Assembly: GCA_017938145.1 (NCBI GenBank)
Contig: JAGBCB010000010.1
Location: forward strand, 1-64,000
DNA: 64,000 bases
Reading direction: 5' to 3'
Source: Lachnospiraceae bacterium
GTDB lineage: Bacteria; Bacillota; Clostridia; Lachnospirales; Lachnospiraceae
The notes under the pieces: generated by a model
The model's database searches: none
Told to the model about the DNA's origin: nothing
Seen by the model: the letters and a program-made list of their open reading frames with translations, nothing else
Translations under genes and position numbers: made by a program
In this document: positions 42,503 to 51,392 of the stretch, piece after piece
How positions within the stretch are numbered: position 1 is the first letter of the stretch
How the letters are laid out: each line of letters opens with the position of its first letter

Positions 42503-43429
42503 ATGAGTCAGAATATCAGTTTAAATCTGGATAATGCAGAACGGCTGGCGGCAATCGGTAAGGCCCTGTCATCCGAGGTGAGGATTGAGCTGTTAAAGCT
42601 TTTGTGCCACTGCAGTTTAAATGTAAATGAAATTGCAGAACGGATGCAGATTCCGCCGTCTTCGGCAGCCATGCATGTTAAGGTTCTGGAAGAAGCGGGG
42701 TTAATCCGCACAGAACTGCTTCCGGCAGTACGCGGCTCCATGAAGGTCTGCCACAAAGCAGTGGATGAGATATTAGTGGATACCAATACCTCCCTGGGAA
42801 TGGAAAAGGTGGAAATTATTAACATGCCAATCGGCGCCTATGTAGATTATAAGGTGGCTCCTACCTGCGGTATGGTCAGCGACAAAGGACCAATCGGTGA
42901 GGAAGATGAACCGCGTTGTTTCTATCATCAGGACAGAACGGCGGCCCAGCTTTTATGGTTTGGTGAAGGTTATGTAGAGTACCGTTTTCCGAATCACGTA
43001 CTGACTACAGCAAAAGAAACCCGTCTGGAACTTTCTATGGAACTTTGCTCTGAGGACCACGAGTATAATTTGGATTTTCCGTCGGATATCACGGTGTGGA
43101 TTAACGGTGTGGAAGCCGGAACCTGGAACTGCCCATCCGATTTTGGTGGAAGAAGAGGATCCTGGAATCCGGAATGGTGGCCGGATAAGAATACCCAGTA
43201 CGGTTTGCTTAAAACCTGGATTCTTGCTGAAAACGGAACTTTCCTTGAGGAAGAAAAGTTGAGCGGTACTACCATTAAGGACTATCGTCTGAATGAGTCG
43301 GATTTTATTTCGGTCCGTATCGGAATAAAAGAAGATGCAGTTCACAAAGGCGGAATTAACTTATTTGGCGATGGCTTTGGCGATTATGCCCAGGGAATCC
43401 GCATGGCGATTTATTACGAAGAAGAATAG
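42503..43429 (+). CDS. ArsR-type transcription regulator with large C-terminal domain
   Basis: The 308-aa product has a winged-helix ArsR domain (about 10-95, ALSSEVRIELLKLL, IPPSSAAMHVKVLEEAGLI). A 200-residue C-terminal region rich in Trp and Gly follows (WWPDKNTQYG, FGDGFGDYAQG) and may be a jelly-roll ligand-binding domain. It starts 10 bp after the G3E-YcgQ gene behind TAGGAG and is likely its cotranscribed regulator. Typical ArsR metal-binding Cys pairs are not evident, so the signal may not be a metal; sugar sensing is possible given the beta-rich C-terminus. Confidence 0.72.
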   Translation: MSQNISLNLDNAERLAAIGKALSSEVRIELLKLLCHCSLNVNEIAERMQIPPSSAAMHVKVLEEAGLIRTELLPAVRGSMKVCHKAVDEILVDTNTSLGMEKVEIINMPIGAYVDYKVAPTCGMVSDKGPIGEEDEPRCFYHQDRTAAQLLWFGEGYVEYRFPNHVLTTAKETRLELSMELCSEDHEYNLDFPSDITVWINGVEAGTWNCPSDFGGRRGSWNPEWWPDKNTQYGLLKTWILAENGTFLEEEKLSGTTIKDYRLNESDFISVRIGIKEDAVHKGGINLFGDGFGDYAQGIRMAIYYEEE

Positions 43430-43441
43430 GAACAAAGAATA

Positions 43442-43480
43442 ACCTCCGGCATATCTTGATAGAGAAGAGATACCGGAGGT
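43442..43480 (+). promoter_or_regulatory. Hairpin that buries the ribosome site of the amidase gene
   Basis: ACCTCCGG (43442-43449) pairs perfectly with CCGGAGGT (43473-43480), and the next bases ATATCT/AGAGAT extend the stem. The GGAGG in the right arm is the ribosome site of the ATG at 43486. The hairpin could control translation or act as a weak terminator for the upstream operon (ATTTT follows). Confidence 0.6.
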
Positions 43481-43485
43481 ATTTT

Positions 43486-44265
43486 ATGCCTAAAATTATT
43501 TTAGATGCCGGTCACGGCGGTTATGACAACGGTGCGGCATATAACGGCAGAAGAGAAAAAGACGATAACTTATCACTTACTTTAGCAGTTGGTGAAATTT
43601 TATCGGACAGCGGAATCGAGGTGGGTTATACCAGAGTGGATGATGTTTATCAGTCTCCGGTGGATAAATCCCGCATTGCCAATCAGCTGGACGGAGATTT
43701 TTTAGTATCGATTCATAGAAATTCCAGTCCGATTCCTAATACTTATTCCGGCGTGCAGTCTTTGATTTTTAAGGACAGCGGCATTATGGCCCAAATGGCA
43801 AACAATATTAACCGGGAAATGTCCCAGGTGGGATATCCGGACCTTGGAACGGAACTTAGAAGAAATCTGGCAATCCTTCGCCGCAGCGATATGCCGGCTA
43901 TTTTAGTGGAAGCCGGATTCATCAATACGGATGCAGACAATGCTTTGTTTGACCAGCGGTTTACCGAAACAGCCAAGGCCATTGCCGATGGTATTATCGG
44001 AACTCTGATTCAGACCGGAGAACTGGAATTTGAACCGGATGATGACGAAGAAATTTATCGTGTCCAGACCGGATTGTTCAGAAATAAAGAAAATGCAGAT
44101 GCCATGGCAAATAAACTTAGAAGCCTGGGATATCCGGTGGCGATTGAACTGTCCAAAGATTTATATGCAGTAAAGGTTGGGGAGTACGATGATTTAGATG
44201 ATGCCAGAGAGTTAGAACAGCAGCTCCGTCGCATGGGCTATGACACATTGCTTGTTTCCCGGTAA
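43486..44265 (+). CDS. N-acetylmuramoyl-L-alanine amidase (Amidase_3) with SPOR domain, no signal peptide
   Basis: This 259-aa zinc amidase should cleave the bond between MurNAc and L-Ala in peptidoglycan. Zinc ligands H10 (LDAGHGG), E24 and H77 (SIHRN) and the catalytic E142 (VEAGF) are present. Residues 183-259 form a SPOR-like domain (YRVQTGLFRNKENADAMA) that binds denuded glycan. The longer frame from 43456 lies in the hairpin and lacks a ribosome site. No signal peptide is visible, so export (lysis, spore compartment or non-classical) is unexplained. Confidence 0.85.
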   Translation: MPKIILDAGHGGYDNGAAYNGRREKDDNLSLTLAVGEILSDSGIEVGYTRVDDVYQSPVDKSRIANQLDGDFLVSIHRNSSPIPNTYSGVQSLIFKDSGIMAQMANNINREMSQVGYPDLGTELRRNLAILRRSDMPAILVEAGFINTDADNALFDQRFTETAKAIADGIIGTLIQTGELEFEPDDDEEIYRVQTGLFRNKENADAMANKLRSLGYPVAIELSKDLYAVKVGEYDDLDDARELEQQLRRMGYDTLLVSR

Positions 44266-44268
44266 CTA

Positions 44269-44333
44269 AAAAATAATGTTGGTCCGTGGTTTTTTAACAA
44301 AAAATATAAAACACGGACCAACAATTATTTTTT
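44269..44333. terminator. Long bidirectional terminator after the amidase gene
   Basis: A stem of about 20 bp (AAAAAATAATGTTGGTCCGTG with its complement, first 20 bases AAAAATAATGTTGGTCCGTG) is flanked by A and T runs, with a 22-nt A/T-rich loop. Confidence 0.75.
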
Positions 44334-44338
44334 ATCAG

Positions 44339-44367
44339 TTGACGGACGAAAAAAAATAATCTATAAT
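44339..44367 (+). promoter_or_regulatory. Promoter of yicC-rpoZ-lepB
   Basis: TTGACG (44339-44344), 17 bp, TATAAT (44362-44367). Confidence 0.75.
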
Positions 44368-44407
44368 GAATTGGATATATGTATAAATCAAGTGTGTGAG
44401 GTACATT

Positions 44408-45286
44408 ATGATAAAAAGTATGACTGGTTTCGGCAGATATGAGTTTGTCGGTGCCGAAAGAAAAATTACCGTAGAAATGAAGTCGGTAAACCACCGTTAC
44501 AGCGAATTTTCCGTACGCATGCCGAAAAAGCTGAATATGTTTGAGACAGGCATTCGTAATGTGTTAAAGCAGTACATCAGCCGTGGTAAAGTCGACATGT
44601 TTATTACCTACGAGGATGAATCCGAGGGCAAAGCATGTGTCCGCTACAACGAGGAAATTGCGGCAGAATATCTTGGATATTTAAGAAAAATGGGAGAAAC
44701 CTTCGGTTTAGAAAACGACATCCGTGTTTCCACACTTTCCAAGTATCCGGAAGTTCTTGTGTTAGAAGAACAGGCACAGAATGAAGAAGATATCTGGAAC
44801 GATATCGAAACCGCAGTCAGAGGCTGTGCAGAAAAGTTTGTACAGACCCGTATCGATGAAGGCAACCACTTAAAGGAAGATATCATCCAGAAGCTTCACG
44901 GTATTTTGGATATGGTTTCCAAGGTAGAAGAACGTTCTCCGCAGATTGTTGCCGAGTATCGTGAAAAGCTTACCAACAAGGTAACAGAGTTGTTAGGCGA
45001 TACCAAGCTGGATGAATCCGTTTTAGCAACGGAAATTACCATCTTTGCAGATAAGATTTGTGTAGATGAAGAAACTGTCCGTCTCCGTGCCCATGTAGAC
45101 AACATGATTAAAACACTGGACTCCGGCGAAAACATCGGCAGAAAGTTAGACTTCATCGCACAGGAAATGAACCGCGAAGCAAATACCACATTGTCTAAGG
45201 CAAATGATATGGAATTATCCAACATTGCCATCGACTTAAAAACCGAAATCGAAAAAATCAGAGAACAGATACAAAATATCGAATAA
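44408..45286 (+). CDS. yicC: YicC-family endoribonuclease
   Basis: The 292-aa protein begins with IKSMTGFGRYE, the family hallmark, and ends with the DUF1732 region (GRKLDFIAQEMNREANTTLSK). YicC proteins are now known as RNA-clamping endoribonucleases. The ATG at 44408 lies behind GTGAGG; the GTG at 44396 is less likely. It is followed after 15 bp by rpoZ, a common Clostridia order (in many genomes remA and gmk lie between). Confidence 0.9.
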   Translation: MIKSMTGFGRYEFVGAERKITVEMKSVNHRYSEFSVRMPKKLNMFETGIRNVLKQYISRGKVDMFITYEDESEGKACVRYNEEIAAEYLGYLRKMGETFGLENDIRVSTLSKYPEVLVLEEQAQNEEDIWNDIETAVRGCAEKFVQTRIDEGNHLKEDIIQKLHGILDMVSKVEERSPQIVAEYREKLTNKVTELLGDTKLDESVLATEITIFADKICVDEETVRLRAHVDNMIKTLDSGENIGRKLDFIAQEMNREANTTLSKANDMELSNIAIDLKTEIEKIREQIQNIE

Positions 45287-45301
45287 AAAGGAGAGAAAAA
45301 C

Positions 45302-45547
45302 ATGTTACATCCATCTTACGGAGAATTAATCCAGGCATTAAACAGTGACGTAGTAGAAGGCGAACAGCCGGTAGTAAACAGCAGATATTCTGTAGTTTTA
45401 GCTACAGCAAAGAGAGCAAGACAGATTATCAACGGTTCTGAACCGCTCTGCGACAAAATTCCATGCAGCAAGCCTTTATCCATTGCTGTAGAAGAAGTTT
45501 ACGAAGGCAAGGTTAAAATCGTAGGAGATGAGGAGCTTGAAGCATAA
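45302..45547 (+). CDS. rpoZ: RNA polymerase omega subunit
   Basis: The 81-aa protein has the omega signature SRYSVVLATAKRARQI and then KPLSIAVEEVYEGKV. It assists assembly of the beta' subunit of RNA polymerase. It starts behind AAGGAGAG and overlaps the start of the signal peptidase gene by 20 bp. Confidence 0.93.
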   Translation: MLHPSYGELIQALNSDVVEGEQPVVNSRYSVVLATAKRARQIINGSEPLCDKIPCSKPLSIAVEEVYEGKVKIVGDEELEA

Positions 45548-46073
45548 GAAGTTAGGCACTTTTATGGAGTATGCCGTCTATTTGTTTATCATTGTTTTTG
45601 TGCTTTTTATTGCGCCTAAATATTTGATAGAAAAGATTCTGGTAGACGGAACCTCTATGGAATGTTCCCTTTATAACGGGGAACAGGTTCTCATCGAAAA
45701 AGTGAGCCGTAATTTTAACGGACCGGACCGTTTTGATATTGTGGTTTTTACCAAAAACCACGGTACATACACAAAAACCTATATCAAACGTGTGATAGGT
45801 CTCCCGGGAGAGTCGGTACAAATTATCGGCGACCGCATTTTTATTGATGGTAAAGAAATAGAAGAAGACTTTGGCAAAGACCCGATGGACTCTGCAGGAA
45901 TTGCTGCAGAACCAATTAAATTGGGGGAAGGCGAATACTTTGTTCTCGGTGATAACCGCAAGGTAAGCATTGACAGCCGGAACAGGTCTGTGGGTGCGGT
46001 AAGCATTGATGAATTGGACGGAGTGGTAATCCTACGTGTGGCTCCGTTTTCTGCTTTTGGCAAAGTGGACTAG
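45528..46073 (+). CDS. lepB: Signal peptidase I
   Basis: The 181-aa enzyme has one N-terminal transmembrane helix (about 13-32) and the catalytic Ser43 (DGTSMECSL) and Lys87 (YIKRVIGLPGE), with the GDNR box VLGDNRKVSIDSR. It removes signal peptides on the outer face of the membrane. The start is uncertain: ATG 45528 overlaps rpoZ, and TTG 45537 and ATG 45564 are in frame, but none has an ideal ribosome site. Translational coupling to rpoZ is likely. Confidence 0.92.
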   Translation: MRSLKHKKLGTFMEYAVYLFIIVFVLFIAPKYLIEKILVDGTSMECSLYNGEQVLIEKVSRNFNGPDRFDIVVFTKNHGTYTKTYIKRVIGLPGESVQIIGDRIFIDGKEIEEDFGKDPMDSAGIAAEPIKLGEGEYFVLGDNRKVSIDSRNRSVGAVSIDELDGVVILRVAPFSAFGKVD

Positions 46074-46145
46074 TCGTCATTTTTACCAGTTTTTTTACTT
46101 TTGGACGCAGGAATGTCAAAAAAATCACAATTTGTAAAAAAAGGC

Positions 46146-46174
46146 TTGATTATTTGCCATTCTTTAGTTAAAAT
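46146..46174 (+). promoter_or_regulatory. Promoter of gap
   Basis: TTGATT (46146-46151), 17 bp, TAAAAT (46169-46174). A small hairpin GTCCG/CGGAC lies in the leader just after it. Confidence 0.65.
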
Positions 46175-46240
46175 ATGTTATAGGTCCGTTCTTTGGTACA
46201 AAAGCGGACAAGAACAATTTCTTTTTAGGAGGATTTCAAA

Positions 46241-47254
46241 ATGGCAGTAAAAGTTGCAATCAACGGTTTTGGTCGTATCGGTCGTCTTGCATTCAGACAG
46301 ATGTTCGACGCAGAAGGATACGAGGTAGTAGCAATCAACGACTTAACAAGTCCTGAAATGCTTGCTCACTTATTAAAATATGATACAGCACAGGGTAAGT
46401 ATAAGTATGCTGACACTGTAGAAGCTGGCGAAGGCTCCATCACAGTTAACGGCAAGAAAATCACAATCTATGCAAAGGCTAACGCAGCTGAACTTCCATG
46501 GGCTGAGCATGATGTAGACGTAGTACTTGAGTGTACCGGTTTCTACTGCTCCAAGGAAAAGGCTTCTGCTCATATCACAGCAGGTGCTAAGAAGGTAGTT
46601 ATTTCCGCTCCGGCTGGTAACGATCTTCCAACTATCGTTTACAACGTAAACCACAAGACATTAACAGCAGATGATACTATCATCTCCGCTGCTTCCTGTA
46701 CAACAAACTGCTTAGCTCCTATGGCTAAGGCTCTTAACGATTTTGCACCAATCCAGTCCGGTATCATGACAACAGTTCATGCTTACACAGGTGACCAGAT
46801 GATTCTTGACGGTCCTCACAGAAAGGGTGACAAGAGACGTGCACGTGCAGGCGCTGCAAACATCGTTCCTAACTCCACAGGTGCTGCTAAGGCTATCGGC
46901 TTAGTAATCCCAGAGTTAAACGGCAAGTTAATCGGCTCCGCTCAGCGTGTTCCTACCCCTACAGGTTCCACAACTATCTTAGTTGCAGTTGTTAAGGGTA
47001 AGGTTACTAAGGACGAAATCAACGCAGCAATGAAGGCAGCTGCTACAGATTCCTACGGTTACAACACAGACGAAATCGTATCCTCCGACGTTATCGGTAT
47101 GACATACGGTTCCCTGTTCGATGCTACTCAGACTATGGCAATCGCTATGGAAGATGGCAACACTCAGGTTCAGGTTGTTTCCTGGTACGACAACGAGAAC
47201 AGCTACACATCTCAGATGGTTAAGACAATTAAGTACTTTGCTGAATTAGCATAA
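46241..47254 (+). CDS. gapA: Glyceraldehyde-3-phosphate dehydrogenase
   Basis: The 337-aa glycolytic enzyme has the NAD-binding motif [14 protein letters not shown] and the catalytic Cys153 in [12 protein letters not shown]. Asp34 in INDLTS favours NAD+ over NADP+. The strong GGAGG site and highly biased codon use (AAG, GTA, TCC, CTT) show a highly expressed gene. It is followed by a terminator hairpin and then pgk and tpiA. Confidence 0.97.
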   Translation: MAVKVAINGFGRIGRLAFRQMFDAEGYEVVAINDLTSPEMLAHLLKYDTAQGKYKYADTVEAGEGSITVNGKKITIYAKANAAELPWAEHDVDVVLECTGFYCSKEKASAHITAGAKKVVISAPAGNDLPTIVYNVNHKTLTADDTIISAASCTTNCLAPMAKALNDFAPIQSGIMTTVHAYTGDQMILDGPHRKGDKRRARAGAANIVPNSTGAAKAIGLVIPELNGKLIGSAQRVPTPTGSTTILVAVVKGKVTKDEINAAMKAAATDSYGYNTDEIVSSDVIGMTYGSLFDATQTMAIAMEDGNTQVQVVSWYDNENSYTSQMVKTIKYFAELA

Positions 47255-47272
47255 TTTTAATTGACTCAGTGA

Positions 47273-47305
47273 GGGTCCGGTCTTTAGGGACCGGACCCTT
47301 TCTTA
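47273..47305 (+). terminator. Terminator-like hairpin between gap and pgk
   Basis: GGGTCCGGTC (47273-47282) pairs with GACCGGACCC (47289-47298), followed by TTTCTTAAT. It may attenuate read-through into pgk. Confidence 0.8.
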
Positions 47306-47337
47306 ATAGTAAAAATAAGAAAGGCAGGAATCTACAC

Positions 47338-48531
47338 ATGTTAAACAAGAAATCCGTAGATGATATCAACGTAAAAGGCTTACGCGTTTTAGTTAGATGT
47401 GACTTCAACGTGCCATTACAGGAAGGCAAGATTACAGACGATACCCGTCTTGTTGCAGCACTTCCTACTATCAAGAAGTTAATTAACGATGGCGGCAAGG
47501 TTATCCTTTGCTCCCACCTTGGTAAGCCAAAGGGCGAGCCAAAGCCGGAGCTTTCCTTAGCTCCTGTAGCAACCGCTTTAGAAGCTTTACTTGGTCAGAA
47601 GGTTACTTTCGCAGCAGATGCAACAGTCGTTGGTGAAAATGCTAAGGCAGCTGTAGCAGCTATGAACGACGGCGATGTAGTTCTTCTTGAGAACACTCGT
47701 TACCGTGCAGAAGAAACAAAGAACGGCGAAGCTTTCTCCAAGGAACTCGCTTCCCTTTGTGACGTATTCGTAAACGATGCTTTCGGTACAGCACACAGAG
47801 CACACTGCTCCAACGTTGGTGTTACCCAGTACGTAGATACAGCAGTAGTTGGTTACTTAATGCAGAAGGAAATCGACTTCCTCGGCAACGCAGTAAACAA
47901 CCCTGTAAGACCATTCGTAGCTATTCTTGGCGGTTCCAAGGTTTCCTCCAAGATTTCCGTTATCAACAACCTGCTTGACAAGGTAGATACCCTCATCATC
48001 GGTGGTGGTATGGCTTATACCTTCATGAAGGCTCAGGGTTACGAAGTTGGTAAGTCCCTTCTTGAGACAGATTACCTTGACTACGCTAACGAAATGCTTG
48101 CAAAGGCAGAAAAGAACGGCGTTAAGTTATTACTTCCTATCGATACTGTAGTATCCAAGGAATTCTCCAACGATGCTCCTTTCAAGACTGTAGGTCTTGG
48201 CGAAATCGCTGCAGACGAAGAAGGTCTTGATATCGGTGAAAAGACTCGTGAACTTTACGCTGACGCTATCAAGAGCGCAAAGACCGTTGTTTGGAACGGA
48301 CCAATGGGCGTATTCGAAATGTCCAACTTTGCAAAGGGTACTATCGCAGTAGCAGAAGCTTTAGCTAACATCGACGCTACAACCATTATCGGTGGTGGTG
48401 ACTCCGCAGCAGCTGTTAACCAGCTCGGCTTCGGTGACAAGATGTCCCACATCTCCACAGGTGGCGGTGCTTCCTTAGAGTTCCTTGAAGGTAAGGAACT
48501 CCCAGGCGTAGCAGCAGCTAACGATAAGTAA
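47338..48531 (+). CDS. pgk: Phosphoglycerate kinase
   Basis: The 397-aa enzyme transfers phosphate from 1,3-bisphosphoglycerate to ADP. The start is at ATG 47338 behind AAGGCAGGA; the longer frame runs through the terminator. Seen: [44 protein letters not shown], and the C-terminal nucleotide site WNGPMGVFE and GGGDSAAAV. It is second in the gap-pgk-tpiA cluster. Confidence 0.97.
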   Translation: MLNKKSVDDINVKGLRVLVRCDFNVPLQEGKITDDTRLVAALPTIKKLINDGGKVILCSHLGKPKGEPKPELSLAPVATALEALLGQKVTFAADATVVGENAKAAVAAMNDGDVVLLENTRYRAEETKNGEAFSKELASLCDVFVNDAFGTAHRAHCSNVGVTQYVDTAVVGYLMQKEIDFLGNAVNNPVRPFVAILGGSKVSSKISVINNLLDKVDTLIIGGGMAYTFMKAQGYEVGKSLLETDYLDYANEMLAKAEKNGVKLLLPIDTVVSKEFSNDAPFKTVGLGEIAADEEGLDIGEKTRELYADAIKSAKTVVWNGPMGVFEMSNFAKGTIAVAEALANIDATTIIGGGDSAAAVNQLGFGDKMSHISTGGGASLEFLEGKELPGVAAANDK

Positions 48532-48549
48532 TTAAACATACTTAAAATG

Positions 48550-48575
48550 CCAGGGGCTTTCTTGGCCCCTGGTTT
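48550..48575 (+). terminator. Terminator-like hairpin between pgk and tpiA
   Basis: CCAGGGGC (48550-48557) pairs with GCCCCTGG (48565-48572), then TTTATTAT. Confidence 0.75.
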
Positions 48576-48605
48576 ATTATGTTATATCAGAAAGGACATA
48601 AAGTC

Positions 48606-49355
48606 ATGCGTAAGAAAATTATTGCAGGTAACTGGAAAATGAATAAGACTCCAAGTGAGACTGTAAAGCTCATTGAGGAGTTAAAGCCATTAGTAAAGAA
48701 CGATGAAGTAGACGTAGTATTCTGCGTTCCTGCCATCTCTTTAACAACAGCTATTGAAGCTGCTAAGGGTTCCAACATCGAAATCGGTGCAGAGAACATG
48801 TTCTACGAAGAATCCGGCGCTTACACCGGCGAAATCGCTCCAAACATGTTAACAGATATCGGCGTTAAGTACGTTATCCTTGGTCACTCCGAGAGAAGAG
48901 AGTACTTCGCAGAAACAGACGAAACCGTTAATAAGAAGGTTCTTAAGGCGTTCGAACACGGCATCACACCTATCATTTGCTGTGGTGAGTCCCTCACTCA
49001 GAGAGAACAGGGCGTTACTATGGACTGGATCCGTATGCAGATTAAGATTGCATTCCTTAACGTAACCGCAGAGCAGGCAGCTAAGGCTGTTATCGCTTAT
49101 GAGCCAATCTGGGCTATCGGTACAGGTAAGGTTGCAACTACAGAGCAGGCGGAAGAAGTTTGTGCAGGCATCCGTGCTTGCATCGGCGAGCTTTATGATG
49201 AAGCTACCGCAGCAGCAATCCGCATCCAGTACGGCGGCAGCGTTTCCGCAAGCTCTGCTCCTGAATTATTTGCTCAGGCAAATATCGACGGCGGCTTAGT
49301 TGGCGGCGCAAGCTTAAAGCCTGATTTTGGTAAGATTGTAAATTACAACAAGTAA
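48606..49355 (+). CDS. tpiA: Triosephosphate isomerase
   Basis: The 249-aa TIM barrel interconverts DHAP and GAP. Catalytic Lys (AGNWKMNK), His (LGHSERR) and Glu ([14 protein letters not shown]) motifs are present, as is the phosphate-binding end GGSV and [12 protein letters not shown] 48606 behind AGAAAGGA is chosen over the in-frame ATG at 48579, which falls next to the terminator hairpin. Confidence 0.97.
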   Translation: MRKKIIAGNWKMNKTPSETVKLIEELKPLVKNDEVDVVFCVPAISLTTAIEAAKGSNIEIGAENMFYEESGAYTGEIAPNMLTDIGVKYVILGHSERREYFAETDETVNKKVLKAFEHGITPIICCGESLTQREQGVTMDWIRMQIKIAFLNVTAEQAAKAVIAYEPIWAIGTGKVATTEQAEEVCAGIRACIGELYDEATAAAIRIQYGGSVSASSAPELFAQANIDGGLVGGASLKPDFGKIVNYNK

Positions 49356-49374
49356 TTTTATAACGTTATTTTTG

Positions 49375-49402
49375 GGGAGGCTGCAGGTTGTGGCCTCCCT
49401 TT
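49375..49402 (+). terminator. Terminator of tpiA
   Basis: GGGAGGC (49375-49381) pairs with GCCTCCC (49393-49399); only a short T run (TTT) follows directly, so it is moderate in strength. Confidence 0.6.
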
Positions 49403-49441
49403 CACTATGTCTTTTTTTCCCTCCCTGTTTTAATACAGTCA

Positions 49442-50002
49442 TTATTCCTTTTGTAACAATCCATTTTTATACACAAACAATTCTCCGGAGGAACTCTCAA
49501 AGTACAGTTCGTTTAAATCCTCGGAGGCACCGTAAAGGAATAAGTCAGGCGCCTTTTCTTGCATTTGTTTACGTTCTTCTTAGGTTGTTTGAGTCAATAA
49601 ATCGTAGCTTCTGTCACAACGCTCTATCCATAAATACAGGTAGTTTTCGTGGGACAAAATGCGTTTTTTCAGATGGCTGATGTTTTCTATCCGGAATCGG
49701 TTGCACCATGTAATGTCGGCCTGGTATAACATCAATCCGGTTTCTCCGGCAACTATATCATCGTTATCATAAATGATTGGAATTTCTTTCAGACCATGCT
49801 TATATGCAACGTAGGCTCTGCTGTGCCCATCGGTTAAGGTATAACGTCCGTTGCCGTAATTATGAACGGTTAATGGTGTGAAGTTGCTTAAATCGTCCGG
49901 ATTAATCCATTTTTCTATGGATTCTATTTTGCTTTTGTTAAGATATATCTGGCTGAGGCCAAGGTCCAGCAATGGGTAATTCTTTATTCCTGTAAATTCC
50001 AT
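49442..50002 (-). pseudogene. ParB-like small protein interrupted by an in-frame stop
   Basis: The first 140 codons encode a ParB/sulfiredoxin-fold-like protein with YTLTDGHSRAYVAYKHG and WCNRFRIENISHLKKRI. They end ...DRSYDLLTQTT at TAA (49580-49582). Directly after that stop the same frame continues for 45 more codons (EERKQMQEKAPDLFLYGASE, then EDLNELYFESSSGELFVYKN) to a second TAA at 49442-49444. The continuation is protein-like, so the first TAA looks like a nonsense mutation (for example GAA or AAA to TAA) that truncates a protein of about 186 aa. It may still make a stable 140-aa product. Confidence 0.75.
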
Positions 50003-50143
50003 ATGAGTTCTCCTGAGTAAATATTTTGCAATATAATTATTTTACTATAATTCATCAGTTATGGGAAGAGAAATAGCTATTGAAAAAAATAAAAAATATG
50101 TTATTTTTGAATTGTAACATAATATAGAAAAAGGAAAATGTTT

Positions 50144-50414
50144 ATGTACTTGGGAAAAAGAACACTTAATTTTTATACATTGTTGATGCAGTTTCAGTGA
50201 TAGGACTAATTGCTTTTTTTTTGGTCCGGAATTATTTGTGAATATATTGGTAGCGGAGTTTATGCTGAAATACCGCGGATTGATGATATATCATTGTATT
50301 GTTTGCGGTTTATTGACCGGATTGTTACAAAAGCTTCATGCAGAGATTTCTGTGGAGATAAAGAAGTTACAGGACTGGATTATTGCAGTAGAAAAGAAAG
50401 TAGAAGAGAAATAA
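50144..50414 (+). pseudogene. Frameshifted remnant of a small membrane protein
   Basis: After AAAGGAAAATG the ATG at 50144 opens 18 codons (LGKRTLNFYTLL) and stops. Another frame then reads VDAVSVIGLIAFF up to a T9 run (50214-50222). A third phase continues GPELFVNILVAEFMLKYRG ... KLQDWIIAVEKKVEEK to TAA at 50414. Together they look like one two-helix membrane protein broken by at least two frameshifts. It sits in a 535-bp gap that otherwise holds only the regulator promoter. Confidence 0.5.
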
Positions 50415-50464
50415 TAGGTAAAAATCCTGTAAATGTGCTTAGGAACCTAAGTTGCTACCTATAG

Positions 50465-50493
50465 TTGCGGAATTGCTTACGGGTGTATATAGA
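50465..50493 (+). promoter_or_regulatory. Promoter of the XRE regulator gene
   Basis: TTGCGG (50465-50470), 17 bp, TATAGA (50488-50493). Confidence 0.5.
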
Positions 50494-50537
50494 GTTCTAC
50501 CGGCTTTTTAAGTATGCTTTATGTGAAAGGAGAAATT

Positions 50538-50984
50538 ATGTTATCAGAAAAATTATATCAGCTTCGTAAAAAGAGCGGACTTTCGCAGGAGCAGCTGGCT
50601 GAGCAGTTAAACGTGTCACGGCAGGCAATTTCCAAGTGGGAATCGGGAAGTGCATTTCCGGAGAGTGAGAAGCTCATCATAATCAGCAACTACTTTGGGG
50701 TATCGGTGGACTATCTGTTAAAAGATGAGGTAGAAGACGAGATAAAAACATCGAATACTGAAATAGGGAAAAATCCTAAAATGGTAGCCGGACTGATTAT
50801 TTGCATAGCCGGAATTGTGGCCATGATTCTTTGGGGACTGTTTTCCATCCTTCGTCCGGAAGCATCAAATCAGATGAGCGAATCTTCCATGATAACCATT
50901 GATGGAAACGGTATTTTCCTTATATTGTGTGTTGCGGCTGTGATTGCTGGTGCAGGTTTACTCCTAAAAAGTCAAAAGAAATAG
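50538..50984 (+). CDS. Membrane-anchored XRE-family regulator
   Basis: The 148-aa protein starts at ATG 50538 behind AAAGGAG. The first 60 residues are a classic HTH_3 domain (LYQLRKKSGLSQEQLAEQL, NVSRQAISKWESG). Two hydrophobic helices (about 84-105 and 120-140) anchor it in the membrane. Such regulators usually control a neighbouring membrane gene; here a 73-aa two-helix protein follows after 12 bp. Confidence 0.88.
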   Translation: MLSEKLYQLRKKSGLSQEQLAEQLNVSRQAISKWESGSAFPESEKLIIISNYFGVSVDYLLKDEVEDEIKTSNTEIGKNPKMVAGLIICIAGIVAMILWGLFSILRPEASNQMSESSMITIDGNGIFLILCVAAVIAGAGLLLKSQKK

Positions 50985-50996
50985 GAGGAAATTTAG

Positions 50997-51218
50997 ATGA
51001 AAAAGATTTATAATATTTTTATTGTTCTGGCCATTTTACTCAGTGATGTGATGTGTGCGGTGGTTGCCTATAATTTCGGCATATTGTATTTGGGCGGAAA
51101 ATATGGCATGTACAGTGCACCAACCTGGGTAGCATTTTTATATGGAATTCCGTTTGTTATAGGAATTGTAGTGTGTGTGATTGTGGCTGTGGTGATAAAA
51201 AAGAGGACGGTAAAATAA
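50997..51218 (+). CDS. Small two-helix membrane protein
   Basis: A 73-aa protein with two hydrophobic helices (about 4-28 and 42-66) and a Lys/Arg-rich end (IKKRTVK). It begins behind AGGAGG directly after the XRE regulator and ends before a strong terminator, forming a two-gene operon. The function is not recognised; it may be a partner or target of the regulator. Confidence 0.75.
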   Translation: MKKIYNIFIVLAILLSDVMCAVVAYNFGILYLGGKYGMYSAPTWVAFLYGIPFVIGIVVCVIVAVVIKKRTVK

Positions 51219-51246
51219 AAGTGACCGAGTGCTGAAGTCTTGTAGC

Positions 51247-51273
51247 GGGAGAGCAAATGCTCTCCCTGTTTTT
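51247..51273 (+). terminator. Rho-independent terminator
   Basis: GGGAGAGCA (51247-51255) pairs with TGCTCTCCC (51258-51266), then TGTTTTTG. Confidence 0.88.
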
Positions 51274-51297
51274 GTATCAAAGTTTATTCTTCCTTAA

Positions 51298-51326
51298 TTG
51301 ACGTAGGACCATATTCGCGGTACAAT
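51298..51326 (+). promoter_or_regulatory. Promoter of the MATE transporter gene
   Basis: TTGACG (51298-51303), 17 bp, TACAAT (51321-51326). Confidence 0.75.
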
Positions 51327-51392
51327 ATAGTGGGTTAGTTTGAATCGAAGAATTACAAACCAACATACAGAAAAGAAAAGGAAGAGAACTCT

